A stretch of 64,000 nucleotides of DNA. It comes from JBGVSA01 sp041807905. Lineage in GTDB: Bacteria; Pseudomonadota; Gammaproteobacteria; Burkholderiales; Rhodocyclaceae. The translations under genes were made by a program, and so were the position numbers. Of the stretch, positions 27,088 through 36,286 are shown in pieces. The notes under the pieces are model-generated. The model was not told the DNA's origin and did not search any database. It was given only the letters and a program-made list of their open reading frames with translations. The stretch is taken from contig NZ_JBGVSA010000001.1 of assembly GCF_041807905.1 (NCBI RefSeq), positions 186,001 to 250,000 of the forward strand, written 5' to 3'. Each line of letters opens with the position of its first letter. Positions within the stretch are counted from its first letter, which is position 1.

Positions 27088-28494
27088 ATGGCCAAGGCAT
27101 TCATGGACGACAATTTCCTCCTCGAGTCGCCCACCGCGCAGAAGCTGTACCACGAATACGCGGCACCGCAGCCGATCATCGACTACCACTGCCACCTGCC
27201 GCCGGTCGAAATCGCTGAGAACAAATCGTTCCGCAACATCACCGAGATCTGGCTCGGTGGTGACCACTACAAGTGGCGCTTCATGCGTTCTTCGGGCGTG
27301 ACCGAGGACTTCATCACGGGCAACCAGCCGGACCAGGCCAAGTTCCGCAAGTTCTGCGAAGTGCTTCCGATGGGCGTGGGCAACCCCCTCTATCACTGGA
27401 GCCACCTCGAACTGCAACGCTACTTCGGCACCCGCACGCTGGTTTCCGCCGCCACCGCCGATGAACTGTGGGAGACCTGCAATGCCCAGATCGCCAAGCC
27501 TGAACTTTCGGCTCGCGGTCTGATGGTCCGCTCCAACGTCCGTGTGGTGTGCACCACGGACGACCCGGTCGATGACCTCGCCTATCACAAGGCCATCGTG
27601 GCCGACAGCGACTTCAAGGTCAAGGTGCTGCCGACGTTCCGCCCGGACAAATCGTTCAACATCGATCGCGTCGGGTTCCAGGACTACATCCGTCGCCTGG
27701 CCGCTGTATCGGGCGTGGCGATCAACAGCTTCCCCGACCTGCTCAAGGCGCTGGATGCCCGCCTGGATTACTTCGCCGCCCACGGCTGCAAGCTTTCCGA
27801 CCACGCCATCGACATCGCCTTCTTCTCGCAGGCATCGGAAGGCGAACTGACCGCCACACTGGCGCAAGCCATGAGCAACGAGCCGGTTTCGAAAGAACAG
27901 GCCGACCAGTTCAAGACAGCCATCATGCTGCACCTGGGCCGTGAATACGCCCGCCGCGGCTGGGCGATGCAACTGCACATCGGTGCGCAACGCAACAACA
28001 ACACGCGCATGTTCAAGCAGCTCGGCCCGGACACCGGCTGGGATTCGATCGCCGACGACCTGATCTCGGCCAAGATCGCCCGCTTCCTCGACACGCTGGA
28101 CGGTGACGATCTGCTGCCGAAGACGATCCTCTACTGCCTGAACCCGATCCACAATGAAGTGCTGGCCACCATGATCGGCAACTACCAGGACGGCAAGGTC
28201 GTAGGCAAGATGCAGTTCGGCTCCGGCTGGTGGTTCAACGACCAGAAGGACGGCATGATCCGCCAGATCACGGCACTGTCGCAGTTGGGCAACCTGGGCG
28301 CGTTTGTCGGCATGCTGACGGACTCGCGCAGTTTCCTGTCCTATACCCGTCATGAGTACTTCCGCCGCATCCTGTGCAACATGATCGGCGGCTGGGTCGA
28401 GAACGGCGAATACCCGCAGGACTGGGCGCAGTTGAAGAAGGTTGTCGAAGGCATCTGCTATGGCAATGCCGAGCGTTACTTCGACATCGTCTGA
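27088..28494 (+). CDS. uxaC: Glucuronate isomerase
   Basis: Isomerises D-glucuronate to D-fructuronate (and galacturonate to tagaturonate). The 468-residue protein belongs to the amidohydrolase-like UxaC family: the N-terminal metal site YHCHLPP near residue 35, then MQLHIGAQRNNNTRMF and LTDSRSFLSYTRHEYFRR near the C-terminus. It follows the SDR by 134 bases, with a -10-like TACAAT at 27026-27031 in the gap, so it may have its own promoter as well as read-through. A strong terminator follows. Confidence 0.96.
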   Translation: MAKAFMDDNFLLESPTAQKLYHEYAAPQPIIDYHCHLPPVEIAENKSFRNITEIWLGGDHYKWRFMRSSGVTEDFITGNQPDQAKFRKFCEVLPMGVGNPLYHWSHLELQRYFGTRTLVSAATADELWETCNAQIAKPELSARGLMVRSNVRVVCTTDDPVDDLAYHKAIVADSDFKVKVLPTFRPDKSFNIDRVGFQDYIRRLAAVSGVAINSFPDLLKALDARLDYFAAHGCKLSDHAIDIAFFSQASEGELTATLAQAMSNEPVSKEQADQFKTAIMLHLGREYARRGWAMQLHIGAQRNNNTRMFKQLGPDTGWDSIADDLISAKIARFLDTLDGDDLLPKTILYCLNPIHNEVLATMIGNYQDGKVVGKMQFGSGWWFNDQKDGMIRQITALSQLGNLGAFVGMLTDSRSFLSYTRHEYFRRILCNMIGGWVENGEYPQDWAQLKKVVEGICYGNAERYFDIV

Positions 28495-28516
28495 GCCACC
28501 TGCTCAACCAGACAAG

Positions 28517-28540
28517 ACGGCGCCTTCGGGCGCCGTTTTT
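28517..28540 (+). terminator. Rho-independent terminator after uxaC
   Basis: ACGGCGCC ttcg GGCGCCGT followed by a five-T run, about 20 bases after the uxaC stop. It closes the hexuronate locus. Confidence 0.9.
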
Positions 28541-28755
28541 CGTTGGGTTGCGCACCACAACATGGCGTGTCCGGCATTCTCCTGCGGCAGGAAAATTTCG
28601 CGCCAACCCCCTTAGGCCTTACAATCGGCGTTTTCCGTGCGCCTCGCCAATCAGCGCACCGGCAAGTTTTTCTCACCGATCGCTTCGATCACTACTGGCC
28701 CGCCGCGTCGATTGGTGTCGCTCCGAGCGGCAGGCTGCCGCTGGAGTTTCACTGC

Positions 28756-30090
28756 ATGACATCCGAGGTTCTCTTTGCCGGTCTTGGACTGGCCGAACCC
28801 CTATTGCGCGCTGTTTCAGACGCTGGTTATACCCACCCCACCCCGATTCAAGCCCAGGCCATTCCGCTCGTACTCTCCGGAGGTGACTTGCTGGCCACTG
28901 CGCAGACGGGCACCGGCAAGACCGCCGGCTTCACGCTGCCGGTCCTGCACCGCCTGAACACCACGCAGCCCGCGCGCCAGCCCGCTGCCGGGCGTCCTCG
29001 CTGCCTGATTCTCACACCCACGCGCGAACTCGCGGCACAGGTCGAGGAGTCCGTCCGCACCTATGGCAAACACGTACCGCTGACGTCGCTCGTCATGTTT
29101 GGCGGCGTGAACATCAATCCGCAGATTGCTGCACTACGCCGCCGCGTCGACATTCTCGTGGCCACGCCCGGTCGCCTGCTCGATCACGTCGGCCAGAAAA
29201 CCCTCGATCTGTCGGGTATCGAAATCCTCGTGCTCGATGAAGCCGATCGCATGCTCGACATGGGCTTCATCCGCGACATTCGCAAGATTCTTGCGCTCTT
29301 GCCCGCCAAGCGTCAGAACCTGCTGTTCTCTGCCACGTTCTCGGATGAGATTCGCGAACTGGCCGATGGCCTGCTCGACAACCCCGGCCGCGTTGACGTC
29401 GCGCGCCGCAACACGGCATCCGAATTGGTGCAGCAATCGGTCCACCTGATCGGGCAAAAGCAGAAGCGTGAACTGCTCGCGCACCTGGTGAAGAAACACG
29501 ACTGGCGTCAGGTGCTGGTATTCACGCGCACCAAGCATGGCGCCAATCGTCTGGCCGAATATCTTGGCAAGCAAGGCATTCCGTCTGCCGCGATTCACGG
29601 CAACAAGAGCCAGAACGCGCGCATCCGCGCATTGACCGACTTCAAGGAAGGTACGCTGCCCGTACTGGTGGCGACCGACATCGCCGCACGCGGATTGGAT
29701 ATCGACCAGTTGCCCCAGGTGGTCAACTTCGAACTGCCGAATGTGCCGGAAGACTACGTCCACCGCATTGGCCGTACAGGTCGTGCTGGCAGCGCCGGCG
29801 CGGCGGTGTCGCTGGTCGACGGCGAGGAGTTGAAGCTGCTGGGCGCCATCGAGCGCCTGATCAAGCGCCCCATCGAGCGGGTCACGATCGATGACTTCGT
29901 CCCTGCGCCCATCAGCGACTCGGCGCCCCCGGCTCCGGCACATCGGCAGCAACCGCCACGCGGCAATCGCGGCCCCCGTCCAGGACAGGGCGCGTTGCAA
30001 GAGCGCAATCGCGGGCAGGCGCGCAACGGCGCCCGTCCTGCGCAGCGCGGCAATGGTCGTGCGGCGCCGCAACACAAAAAGAACGGCTGA
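28756..30090 (+). CDS. rhlE: DEAD-box ATP-dependent RNA helicase, RhlE type
   Basis: RNA helicase acting in ribosome assembly and RNA turnover. The 444-residue protein has the Q motif region (GYTHPTPIQAQAIP), motif I ATAQTGTGKTAGF, Ib TPTRELA, II VLDEADRM, III SATF, and VI YVHRIGRTGRAG. The C-terminal about 60 residues are a basic, Arg/Gly/Pro-rich tail typical of RhlE. The ATG at 28756 gives the standard N-terminus. A possible -10 (TACAAT, 28620-28625) suggests a leader of about 130 bases. Confidence 0.93.
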   Translation: MTSEVLFAGLGLAEPLLRAVSDAGYTHPTPIQAQAIPLVLSGGDLLATAQTGTGKTAGFTLPVLHRLNTTQPARQPAAGRPRCLILTPTRELAAQVEESVRTYGKHVPLTSLVMFGGVNINPQIAALRRRVDILVATPGRLLDHVGQKTLDLSGIEILVLDEADRMLDMGFIRDIRKILALLPAKRQNLLFSATFSDEIRELADGLLDNPGRVDVARRNTASELVQQSVHLIGQKQKRELLAHLVKKHDWRQVLVFTRTKHGANRLAEYLGKQGIPSAAIHGNKSQNARIRALTDFKEGTLPVLVATDIAARGLDIDQLPQVVNFELPNVPEDYVHRIGRTGRAGSAGAAVSLVDGEELKLLGAIERLIKRPIERVTIDDFVPAPISDSAPPAPAHRQQPPRGNRGPRPGQGALQERNRGQARNGARPAQRGNGRAAPQHKKNG

Positions 30091-30329
30091 TTTTCCCCTC
30101 CCCTCGATGGTGACTTGCGCCATGCCATTCGAATCGAATGGGTTTGCTCAAGCGCCATCGGCCACAAGGGATTTCTCCTCGAGACAGGCCAGAAAACTCC
30201 ACCTATACTGGTGAAGCGTTCTGTTACCACACCCCATGACAACAGCATTTTGCACTGCACCAGAAGCGCTTTCTATGGGAAGATAAAGCTACGTAATACA
30301 TTGATTTCATTAGGATGTTTCTGGCGACT

Positions 30330-30370
30330 TTGCTTTAAATCAAACATTAGACACTCTCGAAGCGCATACT
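30330..30370 (+). promoter_or_regulatory. FNR/ANR-type site and -10 for pflB
   Basis: TTGCT-ttaa-ATCAA at 30330-30343 matches the FNR consensus TTGAT-N4-ATCAA at nine of ten bases. A -10-like CATACT at 30365-30370 puts the transcript start near 30377, about 41 bases from the site centre. That is the class II activator position. It lies in the 370-base gap 30091-30460, which otherwise shows no gene. Anaerobic induction of pflB is a strong inference. Confidence 0.7.
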
Positions 30371-30460
30371 TCTTTCAACAGCGCGAGGGTGGGCCCACAA
30401 GGTCCTGACGCGCAGGCCCCTACCGGGGGTATCGATTTCAAATGCCACTAGGAGGCAATC

Positions 30461-32719
30461 ATGTCTGAACGTGACCAAAGCTCCCCCACCGCCGCCGCTG
30501 ATGCATGGCGTGGCTTTAAGGGCTCTGCGTGGAAGAACGCCATCGACGTCCGTGACTTCATTCTGAATAACGTGACGCCGTACGAAGGCGACGACAGTTT
30601 CCTGGCCCCTGCGACCCCGCGTACCACCGCGATCTGGAACAAACTGTCCGGTCTGTTTGAAGAAGAACGCAAGCGTGGCGTCCTCGACGTTTCGCAAATC
30701 CCCTCCTCGATCACCGCGCACGACGCCGGCTACATCGACAAAGACAATGAAGTCATCGTCGGTCTGCAGACCGATGCTCCGCTGAAGCGCGCGATTTTCC
30801 CGAATGGCGGCTGGCGCATGGTTGAAACCAGCCTGAAGGCATTCAACTTCCCGGTTGACCCCAAGAACCGCGAGATCTTCACCAAGTACCGCAAGACCCA
30901 CAACGACGGCGTGTTCGATGCCTACCCGGCAGACGTGCGCAAGGCGCGCAGCTCGCACATCGTGACGGGCCTGCCCGATGCTTATGGTCGTGGCCGCATC
31001 ATCGGCGACTATCGTCGCGTGGCTCTGTATGGCGTCGATGCGCTGATCAAGTTCAAGAAGGCTGAAAAGGCTTCCATCGATGGCGCTCACTCGACCGACG
31101 AGATCATCCGCGACCGTGAGGAACTGTCGGAACAAGTCAAGGCCCTGAGCGAGCTGAAGGAAATGGCCGCCAAGTACGGCTTCGACATTTCCCGTCCGGC
31201 TGCAACCGCCAAGGAAGCCGTGCAATGGCTGTACTTCGGCTACCTGGGTGCCGTGAAGGAACAGAACGGCGCCGCCATGTCGCTGGGCCGCACCTCGACT
31301 TTCCTGGACGCCTACTTCGAGCGCGATCTGGCCGAAGGCACGCTGACCGAATCGCAAGCCCAGGAAATCATCGACGACTTCGTCATCAAGCTGCGCATCG
31401 TCCGCTTCCTGCGCACACCGGAATACGACGCGCTGTTCTCGGGCGACCCGACCTGGGTGACCGAATCGATCGGCGGCGTGGCGGCTGACGGCCGTCCGCT
31501 GGTGACCAAGAACAGTTTCCGTTACCTGCAGACCCTGTACAACCTGGGGCCGGCACCGGAACCCAACATGACGGTGTTCTGGACGCCGAAGCTGCCGGAA
31601 GGCTTCAAGAAGTTCTGCGCCAAGGTTTCCATCGACACCAGCGCCGTCCAGTATGAGTCCGACGAACTGATGCGACCGGCCTGGGGTGACGACACCGCCA
31701 TCGCCTGCTGCGTATCGGCCATGCGTGTCGGCAAGCAGATGCAGCTCTTCGGCGCTCGCGTCAACCTGGCCAAGTGCATGCTGTACGCCATCAACGGCGG
31801 CCGCGACGAAGTATCCGGCGACCAGGTCATGGACGCGTTCGACGCAGTCAAGGGTGAATACCTCGACTTCGACGACGTGATGGCCAAGTTCGACCACGCC
31901 ATGGAATGGCTGGCCCGCACTTACGTGAATGCAATGAATGTCATTCACTACATGCACGACAAGTACGCCTATGAGCGTATCGAAATGGCGCTGCACGACT
32001 ACAACCCGCTGCGCACGATGGCCTTCGGTATTGCTGGTCTGTCGGTGGTCGCTGACTCGCTGTCCGCGATCAAGTACGGCAAGGTCAAGGTCGTTCGCGA
32101 CGACTCCGGGCTGATCACTGACTACGTGACGGAAGGCGACTTCCCGAAGTTCGGCAACAACGACGACCGCGTCGACCAGTTCGCTGTCTGGCTGACCGAA
32201 ACGTTCATGAACAAACTGCGCAAGCACAAGACCTACCGCGACGCGCTGCACACCCAGTCGGTACTGACCATCACGTCGAACGTGGTGTACGGCAAGGCCA
32301 CCGGCAACACGCCGGACGGTCGCCGCGCTGGCGAACCGTTTGCTCCGGGTGCAAACCCGATGCACGGCCGCGACAAGCTGGGCTTCGTGGCCTCGGCCAT
32401 GTCGGTCGCCAAGATTCCGTACGAGCACTGCCAGGACGGTATCTCGCTGACTTCCAGCATCGTGCCGAGCGGCATGGGTTCGAACGTGAATGACCAGACC
32501 ACCAACCTGGCCCGTTCGCTGGACGGCTTCTTCGGTACCACCGGTTTCCACGTCAATGTCAACGTGCTCAATCGTGACACGCTGGTCGACGCCATGGATC
32601 ACCCGGAGAAGTACCCGCAGCTGACCATCCGCGTGTCCGGCTACGCGGTCAACTTCATCAAGCTGACCCGCGAACAGCAGCTCGACGTCATCAACCGGAC
32701 GTTCCACGGCGAACTCTGA
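30461..32719 (+). CDS. pflB: Pyruvate formate-lyase (formate C-acetyltransferase)
   Basis: Glycyl-radical enzyme that splits pyruvate with CoA into acetyl-CoA and formate without oxygen. The 752-residue protein is near the 760 of E. coli PflB. It keeps the catalytic cysteine pair at residues 416-417 (IACCVSAM) and the glycyl radical site at Gly727 (RVSGYAV). The ATG at 30461 has a ribosome site (TAGGAGG). It is followed by a strong terminator and then pflA. No focA is adjacent. PFL is not universal in Burkholderiales, so acquisition is possible but unproven. Confidence 0.96.
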   Translation: MSERDQSSPTAAADAWRGFKGSAWKNAIDVRDFILNNVTPYEGDDSFLAPATPRTTAIWNKLSGLFEEERKRGVLDVSQIPSSITAHDAGYIDKDNEVIVGLQTDAPLKRAIFPNGGWRMVETSLKAFNFPVDPKNREIFTKYRKTHNDGVFDAYPADVRKARSSHIVTGLPDAYGRGRIIGDYRRVALYGVDALIKFKKAEKASIDGAHSTDEIIRDREELSEQVKALSELKEMAAKYGFDISRPAATAKEAVQWLYFGYLGAVKEQNGAAMSLGRTSTFLDAYFERDLAEGTLTESQAQEIIDDFVIKLRIVRFLRTPEYDALFSGDPTWVTESIGGVAADGRPLVTKNSFRYLQTLYNLGPAPEPNMTVFWTPKLPEGFKKFCAKVSIDTSAVQYESDELMRPAWGDDTAIACCVSAMRVGKQMQLFGARVNLAKCMLYAINGGRDEVSGDQVMDAFDAVKGEYLDFDDVMAKFDHAMEWLARTYVNAMNVIHYMHDKYAYERIEMALHDYNPLRTMAFGIAGLSVVADSLSAIKYGKVKVVRDDSGLITDYVTEGDFPKFGNNDDRVDQFAVWLTETFMNKLRKHKTYRDALHTQSVLTITSNVVYGKATGNTPDGRRAGEPFAPGANPMHGRDKLGFVASAMSVAKIPYEHCQDGISLTSSIVPSGMGSNVNDQTTNLARSLDGFFGTTGFHVNVNVLNRDTLVDAMDHPEKYPQLTIRVSGYAVNFIKLTREQQLDVINRTFHGEL

Positions 32720-32747
32720 TTGACGGCTCTGCTGTCTAAGTAAGAGC

Positions 32748-32783
32748 ATCCCGGTCAGGGCACCGCCCTGACCGGGATTTTTC
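32748..32783 (+). terminator. Strong terminator between pflB and pflA
   Basis: ATCCCGGTCAGGG caccg CCCTGACCGGGAT followed by TTTTCTTT: a perfect 13-bp stem and T-tract. It should sharply reduce pflA mRNA relative to pflB, which suits the low amount of activase needed, or force pflA to use its own promoter. Confidence 0.92.
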
Positions 32784-32808
32784 TTTCTGGCAACCAGGTC
32801 ATATAACC

Positions 32809-33651
32809 ATGACGACACCACAAACTGCCAAGCGCCGCCTCCAGGGCAGCCGCTTTGAACTCCGTACAGAGAGCAACGACGAGATCAACGACAACCAGGC
32901 CGAAGAGATCGGCCACGAAGGTCGTTGGGGATTCCTGCATTCAGAAGAAACCGGCTCCGCCGTCGATGGCCCCGGCGTCCGCGTCGTGTTCTGGACGACA
33001 GGCTGCGAATTCCGCTGCCAGTACTGTCACAACCCGGACACCTGGAAGCTCAAGCACGGCCGCCTCGTCGCAGCCGACGACATCCTCGAAGAGCTGGGCA
33101 AGTACAAGGACTACCTGCGCCTTTCGGGCGGCGGCGTGACGGTATCCGGCGGCGAGCCGCTGGTGCAGGACCGTTTCGTGATGAACATCCTGCGTGGCGC
33201 GCGCGCGATGGGCATCCACACGGCGCTCGACACCAATGGCTTCCTGGGCAACAAGCTATCGGACGAAGAACTCGACCAGATTGATCTGTTCCTCCTCGAC
33301 ATCAAGAGTTGGGACCCGGAGACGCACATCCGCGCCACCGCCAAACCAGTCGAACCCGTGCTGGCTTTTGCGCGGCGACTGGCCGAACGCAAGCGTCCGA
33401 TGTGGGTTCGCTTCGTGCTGGTGCCAGGCCTGACCGACGCCGACGACAACATCGAAGGCGTGGCGCGCTTTGCCGCATCGCTGGGCAATGTCGAACGCGC
33501 CGAGGTCCTGCCTTTCCATCAACTCGGCAAGTTCAAATGGGAACAACTGGGGATGGACTACCAACTGGCTGACACGCCAACGCCGACGCCTGAACAGGTA
33601 TCGAAAGCGCGAGCGATCTTCCGCAAACACGGCTTGTTCTGTCCGGAATAA
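32809..33651 (+). CDS. pflA: Pyruvate formate-lyase-activating enzyme
   Basis: Radical SAM enzyme that installs the glycyl radical on PflB. The 280-residue protein has the C-x3-C-x2-C cluster motif at Cys66, Cys70 and Cys73 (TGCEFRCQYCHNP), the GGEP motif (VTVSGGEPL), and conserved LDIKSWD. It is about 35 residues longer than E. coli PflA because of a charged N-terminal extension (about residues 1-38); a shorter start inside the frame is not excluded. It lies 90 bases after pflB, behind a terminator. Confidence 0.95.
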   Translation: MTTPQTAKRRLQGSRFELRTESNDEINDNQAEEIGHEGRWGFLHSEETGSAVDGPGVRVVFWTTGCEFRCQYCHNPDTWKLKHGRLVAADDILEELGKYKDYLRLSGGGVTVSGGEPLVQDRFVMNILRGARAMGIHTALDTNGFLGNKLSDEELDQIDLFLLDIKSWDPETHIRATAKPVEPVLAFARRLAERKRPMWVRFVLVPGLTDADDNIEGVARFAASLGNVERAEVLPFHQLGKFKWEQLGMDYQLADTPTPTPEQVSKARAIFRKHGLFCPE

Positions 33652-33667
33652 GCAGCCAGCAACGCCA

Positions 33668-33689
33668 AGCCCGGCCGCACAGCCGGGCT
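33668..33689. terminator. Hairpin between convergent pflA and motB
   Basis: AGCCCGGC cgcaca GCCGGGCT: a perfect 8-bp stem in the 57-base gap between convergent genes. It lacks a T-tract, so it is only a candidate bidirectional terminator. Confidence 0.5.
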
Positions 33690-33708
33690 CCTGCCTCAGA
33701 AGGCCGGT

Positions 33709-34671
33709 TCAGCGACGTTCTGCGCCACCGGCCTTCGGTGCCGACGACAACTCAGCCGCCAGTTGTTCGGCGTCCGCCGTATCTGCCTCGACATCAACAT
33801 CCTGCCCGCCCTGCATCAGCGCGTCCGCCGTGCGCGAGTTCATCACCAGGATGCTGATCCGGCGATTGATCGGGTTGAAGGGATCGTTCCGGTCGAGCGG
33901 AATGATCGACGACTGCCCTGTCACGCGCACGATCTTGCGTTCGTCCATTCCCCCCGCCACCAGTTCGCGCCGGCAGGCGTTGGCACGGTTGGCGGACAAC
34001 TCCCAGTTGGAGAACCCTCGCTCGCCGCCCGCGTACTGTGCCGCGTCAGTGTGGCCAGAAACGGCGATCCGGTTGTCCACCTGGTTGAGCACCGCCGAGA
34101 TAGCCCGCAGGATGACGCGCGCATACGGCTTGAGTTCGGCGCTCGCGCTGTCGAACATCGGCCGGTTCTGCTGATCGACGATCTGGATGCGCAGCCCTTC
34201 GCTGGTGATATCCAACAGCAATTGATTCTTGAACTGGCGAAGATCGGGGCTCGCTTCGATGACCGACTCAATGCGCGCCTTCAGATCCTGCAGTTTGGCG
34301 CGCTCGACCTTCTCTTCCTGCGGTGAAGGCTTGCTGCTTACCTGCACCTTGGTCAGCGTGCGCGCGTCGCGGTCGTTGCTGCGGGCGACCTCGCCTACCG
34401 ATTTGGTCAGATCCTTGCCGCCGCCTTCGATCGGCGTCGTCGCGGCCCCCGAGCCCGGGCCGCCTTGCAGAGAAAGCTTAAGCGGATTCTGAAAGTAATC
34501 GGCGATGCCTTTGAGGTCACCCTTGGTCGTGGAGCCGAGCAGCCACATGAGCAGAAAGAAAGCCATCATCGCCGTCACGAAGTCGGCGTAAGCGATCTTC
34601 CACGCCGCGCCATGATGGGCACCGCCTTTCTTGACGATGCGTTTGACGACAATGGGCCGCTGATCATCCAT
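33709..34671 (-). CDS. motB: Flagellar motor protein MotB
   Basis: Peptidoglycan-anchored stator subunit, 320 residues. A single N-terminal membrane helix carries the proton-binding aspartate (AYADFVTAMMAFFLLMWLL). The C-terminal OmpA-like domain (about residues 160-280) includes AVSGHTDAAQ and NWELSANRANACRRELV. The C-terminus is acidic/Ala-rich. The start may be ATG at 34671 or GTG at 34680, the latter overlapping the motA stop by four bases. It is the last gene of flhD-flhC-motA-motB, leftward. Confidence 0.95.
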   Translation of the reverse strand: MDDQRPIVVKRIVKKGGAHHGAAWKIAYADFVTAMMAFFLLMWLLGSTTKGDLKGIADYFQNPLKLSLQGGPGSGAATTPIEGGGKDLTKSVGEVARSNDRDARTLTKVQVSSKPSPQEEKVERAKLQDLKARIESVIEASPDLRQFKNQLLLDITSEGLRIQIVDQQNRPMFDSASAELKPYARVILRAISAVLNQVDNRIAVSGHTDAAQYAGGERGFSNWELSANRANACRRELVAGGMDERKIVRVTGQSSIIPLDRNDPFNPINRRISILVMNSRTADALMQGGQDVDVEADTADAEQLAAELSSAPKAGGAERR

Positions 34672-34676
34672 GGCGG

Positions 34677-35534
34677 TCACTTGCCCTTGCGATTCTTGAT
34701 CTCTTCTTCCAGCTCGCGGAAATTCGGCCGGTCATCCGAGGCGAGCACCTTGCGGCCGAACTCCACCGCGACCTGCGGCGCATAGCCGCTCATGCTGGCC
34801 AGCAGCACGGCTTTCATGCACTGATAGATCTTCCCGGACGCCTCGCATTTCTGTTCGAGCTGGTTGGCCACCGGTGCGACAAAACCGTACGAAAGCAGAA
34901 TCCCGAGGAATGTACCGACGAGCGCGCCGCCGATCATCTTGCCCAATACCGCCGGCGGCTCGCCCACCGAGCTCATCACGTTCACAACCCCCATCACCGC
35001 CACGACGATACCGAACGCCGGTAAGGCATCCGCGATCTTGGTCACGGCGTGCGCCGGCGCGGCCGCTTCGTGATGATGCGTTTCGAGCTCCACGTCCATG
35101 AGGTTTTCGAGTTCGAACGCATTGAGGTTGCCACCGACCATCATGCGCAGATAGTCGGTCAGGAACTCCACCGCATGATGGTCGGCCAGGAATGCCGGGT
35201 ACTTCGAAAAGATGGGGCTGGACTCGGGGTTCTCGATGTCATTCTCGATGGACATCAAGCCTTCCTTGCGGACCTTGGAAAGCAGCTCGAACAGCATCGC
35301 CAGCAGATCCACATACAGCGCCTTGTTGTACGGCGCGCCCTTGAGTACGCCCGGCAGCGCCTTGAACGTGGCCTTGACGATCTTCATCGGGTTGGCGGCG
35401 ACGAAGCCACCGGTCATCAGGCCGACGATGGCGAGGTATTCAGTGGGCACCCACAGTACGGCCACATTGCCGTGGATCGCGTAGGTGCCGACGGAGGCGG
35501 CAAGAATCAATACATAGCCGACAAGCAAGACCAT
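34677..35534 (-). CDS. motA: Flagellar motor stator protein MotA
   Basis: Proton-channel stator subunit with four membrane helices, 285 residues. Family regions are the cytoplasmic loop with KVRKEGLMSIENDIENPESS and the C-terminal helices PAFGIVVAVMGVVNVM and GTFLGILLSYGFVAPVANQL. It follows flhC by 190 bases, a gap containing a GC-rich hairpin (35669-35691), and abuts motB. Expression probably depends on FlhDC. Confidence 0.96.
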   Translation of the reverse strand: MVLLVGYVLILAASVGTYAIHGNVAVLWVPTEYLAIVGLMTGGFVAANPMKIVKATFKALPGVLKGAPYNKALYVDLLAMLFELLSKVRKEGLMSIENDIENPESSPIFSKYPAFLADHHAVEFLTDYLRMMVGGNLNAFELENLMDVELETHHHEAAAPAHAVTKIADALPAFGIVVAVMGVVNVMSSVGEPPAVLGKMIGGALVGTFLGILLSYGFVAPVANQLEQKCEASGKIYQCMKAVLLASMSGYAPQVAVEFGRKVLASDDRPNFRELEEEIKNRKGK

Positions 35535-35724
35535 TTAAGTGCCTTTGGGGGACTGCTTTTAGTTGGTTTCCTGTATTGGTAACGGCGCACCCTGTTCGAA
35601 CTTGAACGGCACGCCGAGGGGATGGCGACGACCGGCTTCCCGGCGCAATATGGCGGACTGCAAATGACGACGCCGGCTGGCGCCGGCGTCATTAGTGCGA
35701 GGAGTGCGAATCGGAGAGCGGAGG

Positions 35725-36276
35725 CTACATTGCGGCAGCGACGGCCTCTTCGCGTGCTGCGGCGCGCTTGCCCTTACCGGCGCGCGCCGGCATGTTGCAG
35801 AGTCCACAGACGTAGCCCTTGGTCGGGTCGTACGCGTGGGCGACAAACTGGCCCTGGCAGCAAGTGCAGGTCGCCAGTTGCAGCATCTTGGCGTCGAAGA
35901 AACGCACCAGCGTCCAGGCGCGGGTCAGGCTCATCACCTGATCGAGCCCCTGGTTTTCGGTGTGCTCCTTGTAGATGCGGAACGCCTTGAGCGTGGCATC
36001 CAGCCCGCTCAAACCGGTATTGCGCTGGATGAACCCGAGGAACGCCATGAACAACGAGGCGTGAACGTTCTGCTGCCACGGCATGAACCAATCGGTCGAA
36101 AACGGCAGCATGCCCTTGGGCGGCGATTCACCGCGGATTTCCTTGTACAGCTTGAGCAGGCGTTCGCGCGACAGGCCGGTTTCGGACTCCAGCATCTGCA
36201 TGCGAGCGCCGAGTTCGATCATTTCCATCGCGCGCTGGGTTTCCTGCGCGTCCTGAATCAGACTCTTCATGCGCAT
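35725..36276 (-). CDS. flhC: Flagellar master regulator subunit FlhC
   Basis: DNA-contacting subunit of the FlhD4C2 activator of early flagellar genes. The 183-residue protein has the FlhC core (ARMQMLESETGLSRERLLKL, PFSTDWFM) and the zinc-binding cysteines CTCCQGQF and CGLC near the C-terminus. The ATG at 36276 has GAGGAG six bases upstream; another ATG is two codons further in. It lies 10 bases after flhD. Confidence 0.96.
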   Translation of the reverse strand: MRMKSLIQDAQETQRAMEMIELGARMQMLESETGLSRERLLKLYKEIRGESPPKGMLPFSTDWFMPWQQNVHASLFMAFLGFIQRNTGLSGLDATLKAFRIYKEHTENQGLDQVMSLTRAWTLVRFFDAKMLQLATCTCCQGQFVAHAYDPTKGYVCGLCNMPARAGKGKRAAAREEAVAAAM

Positions 36277-36286
36277 GACGGGCTCC

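Noticed and set aside
30347..32821. Leftward open frame of 824 codons opposite pflB
   Set aside because: Shadow of PflB; low-complexity Val/His/Arg composition, no ribosome site or family motif.
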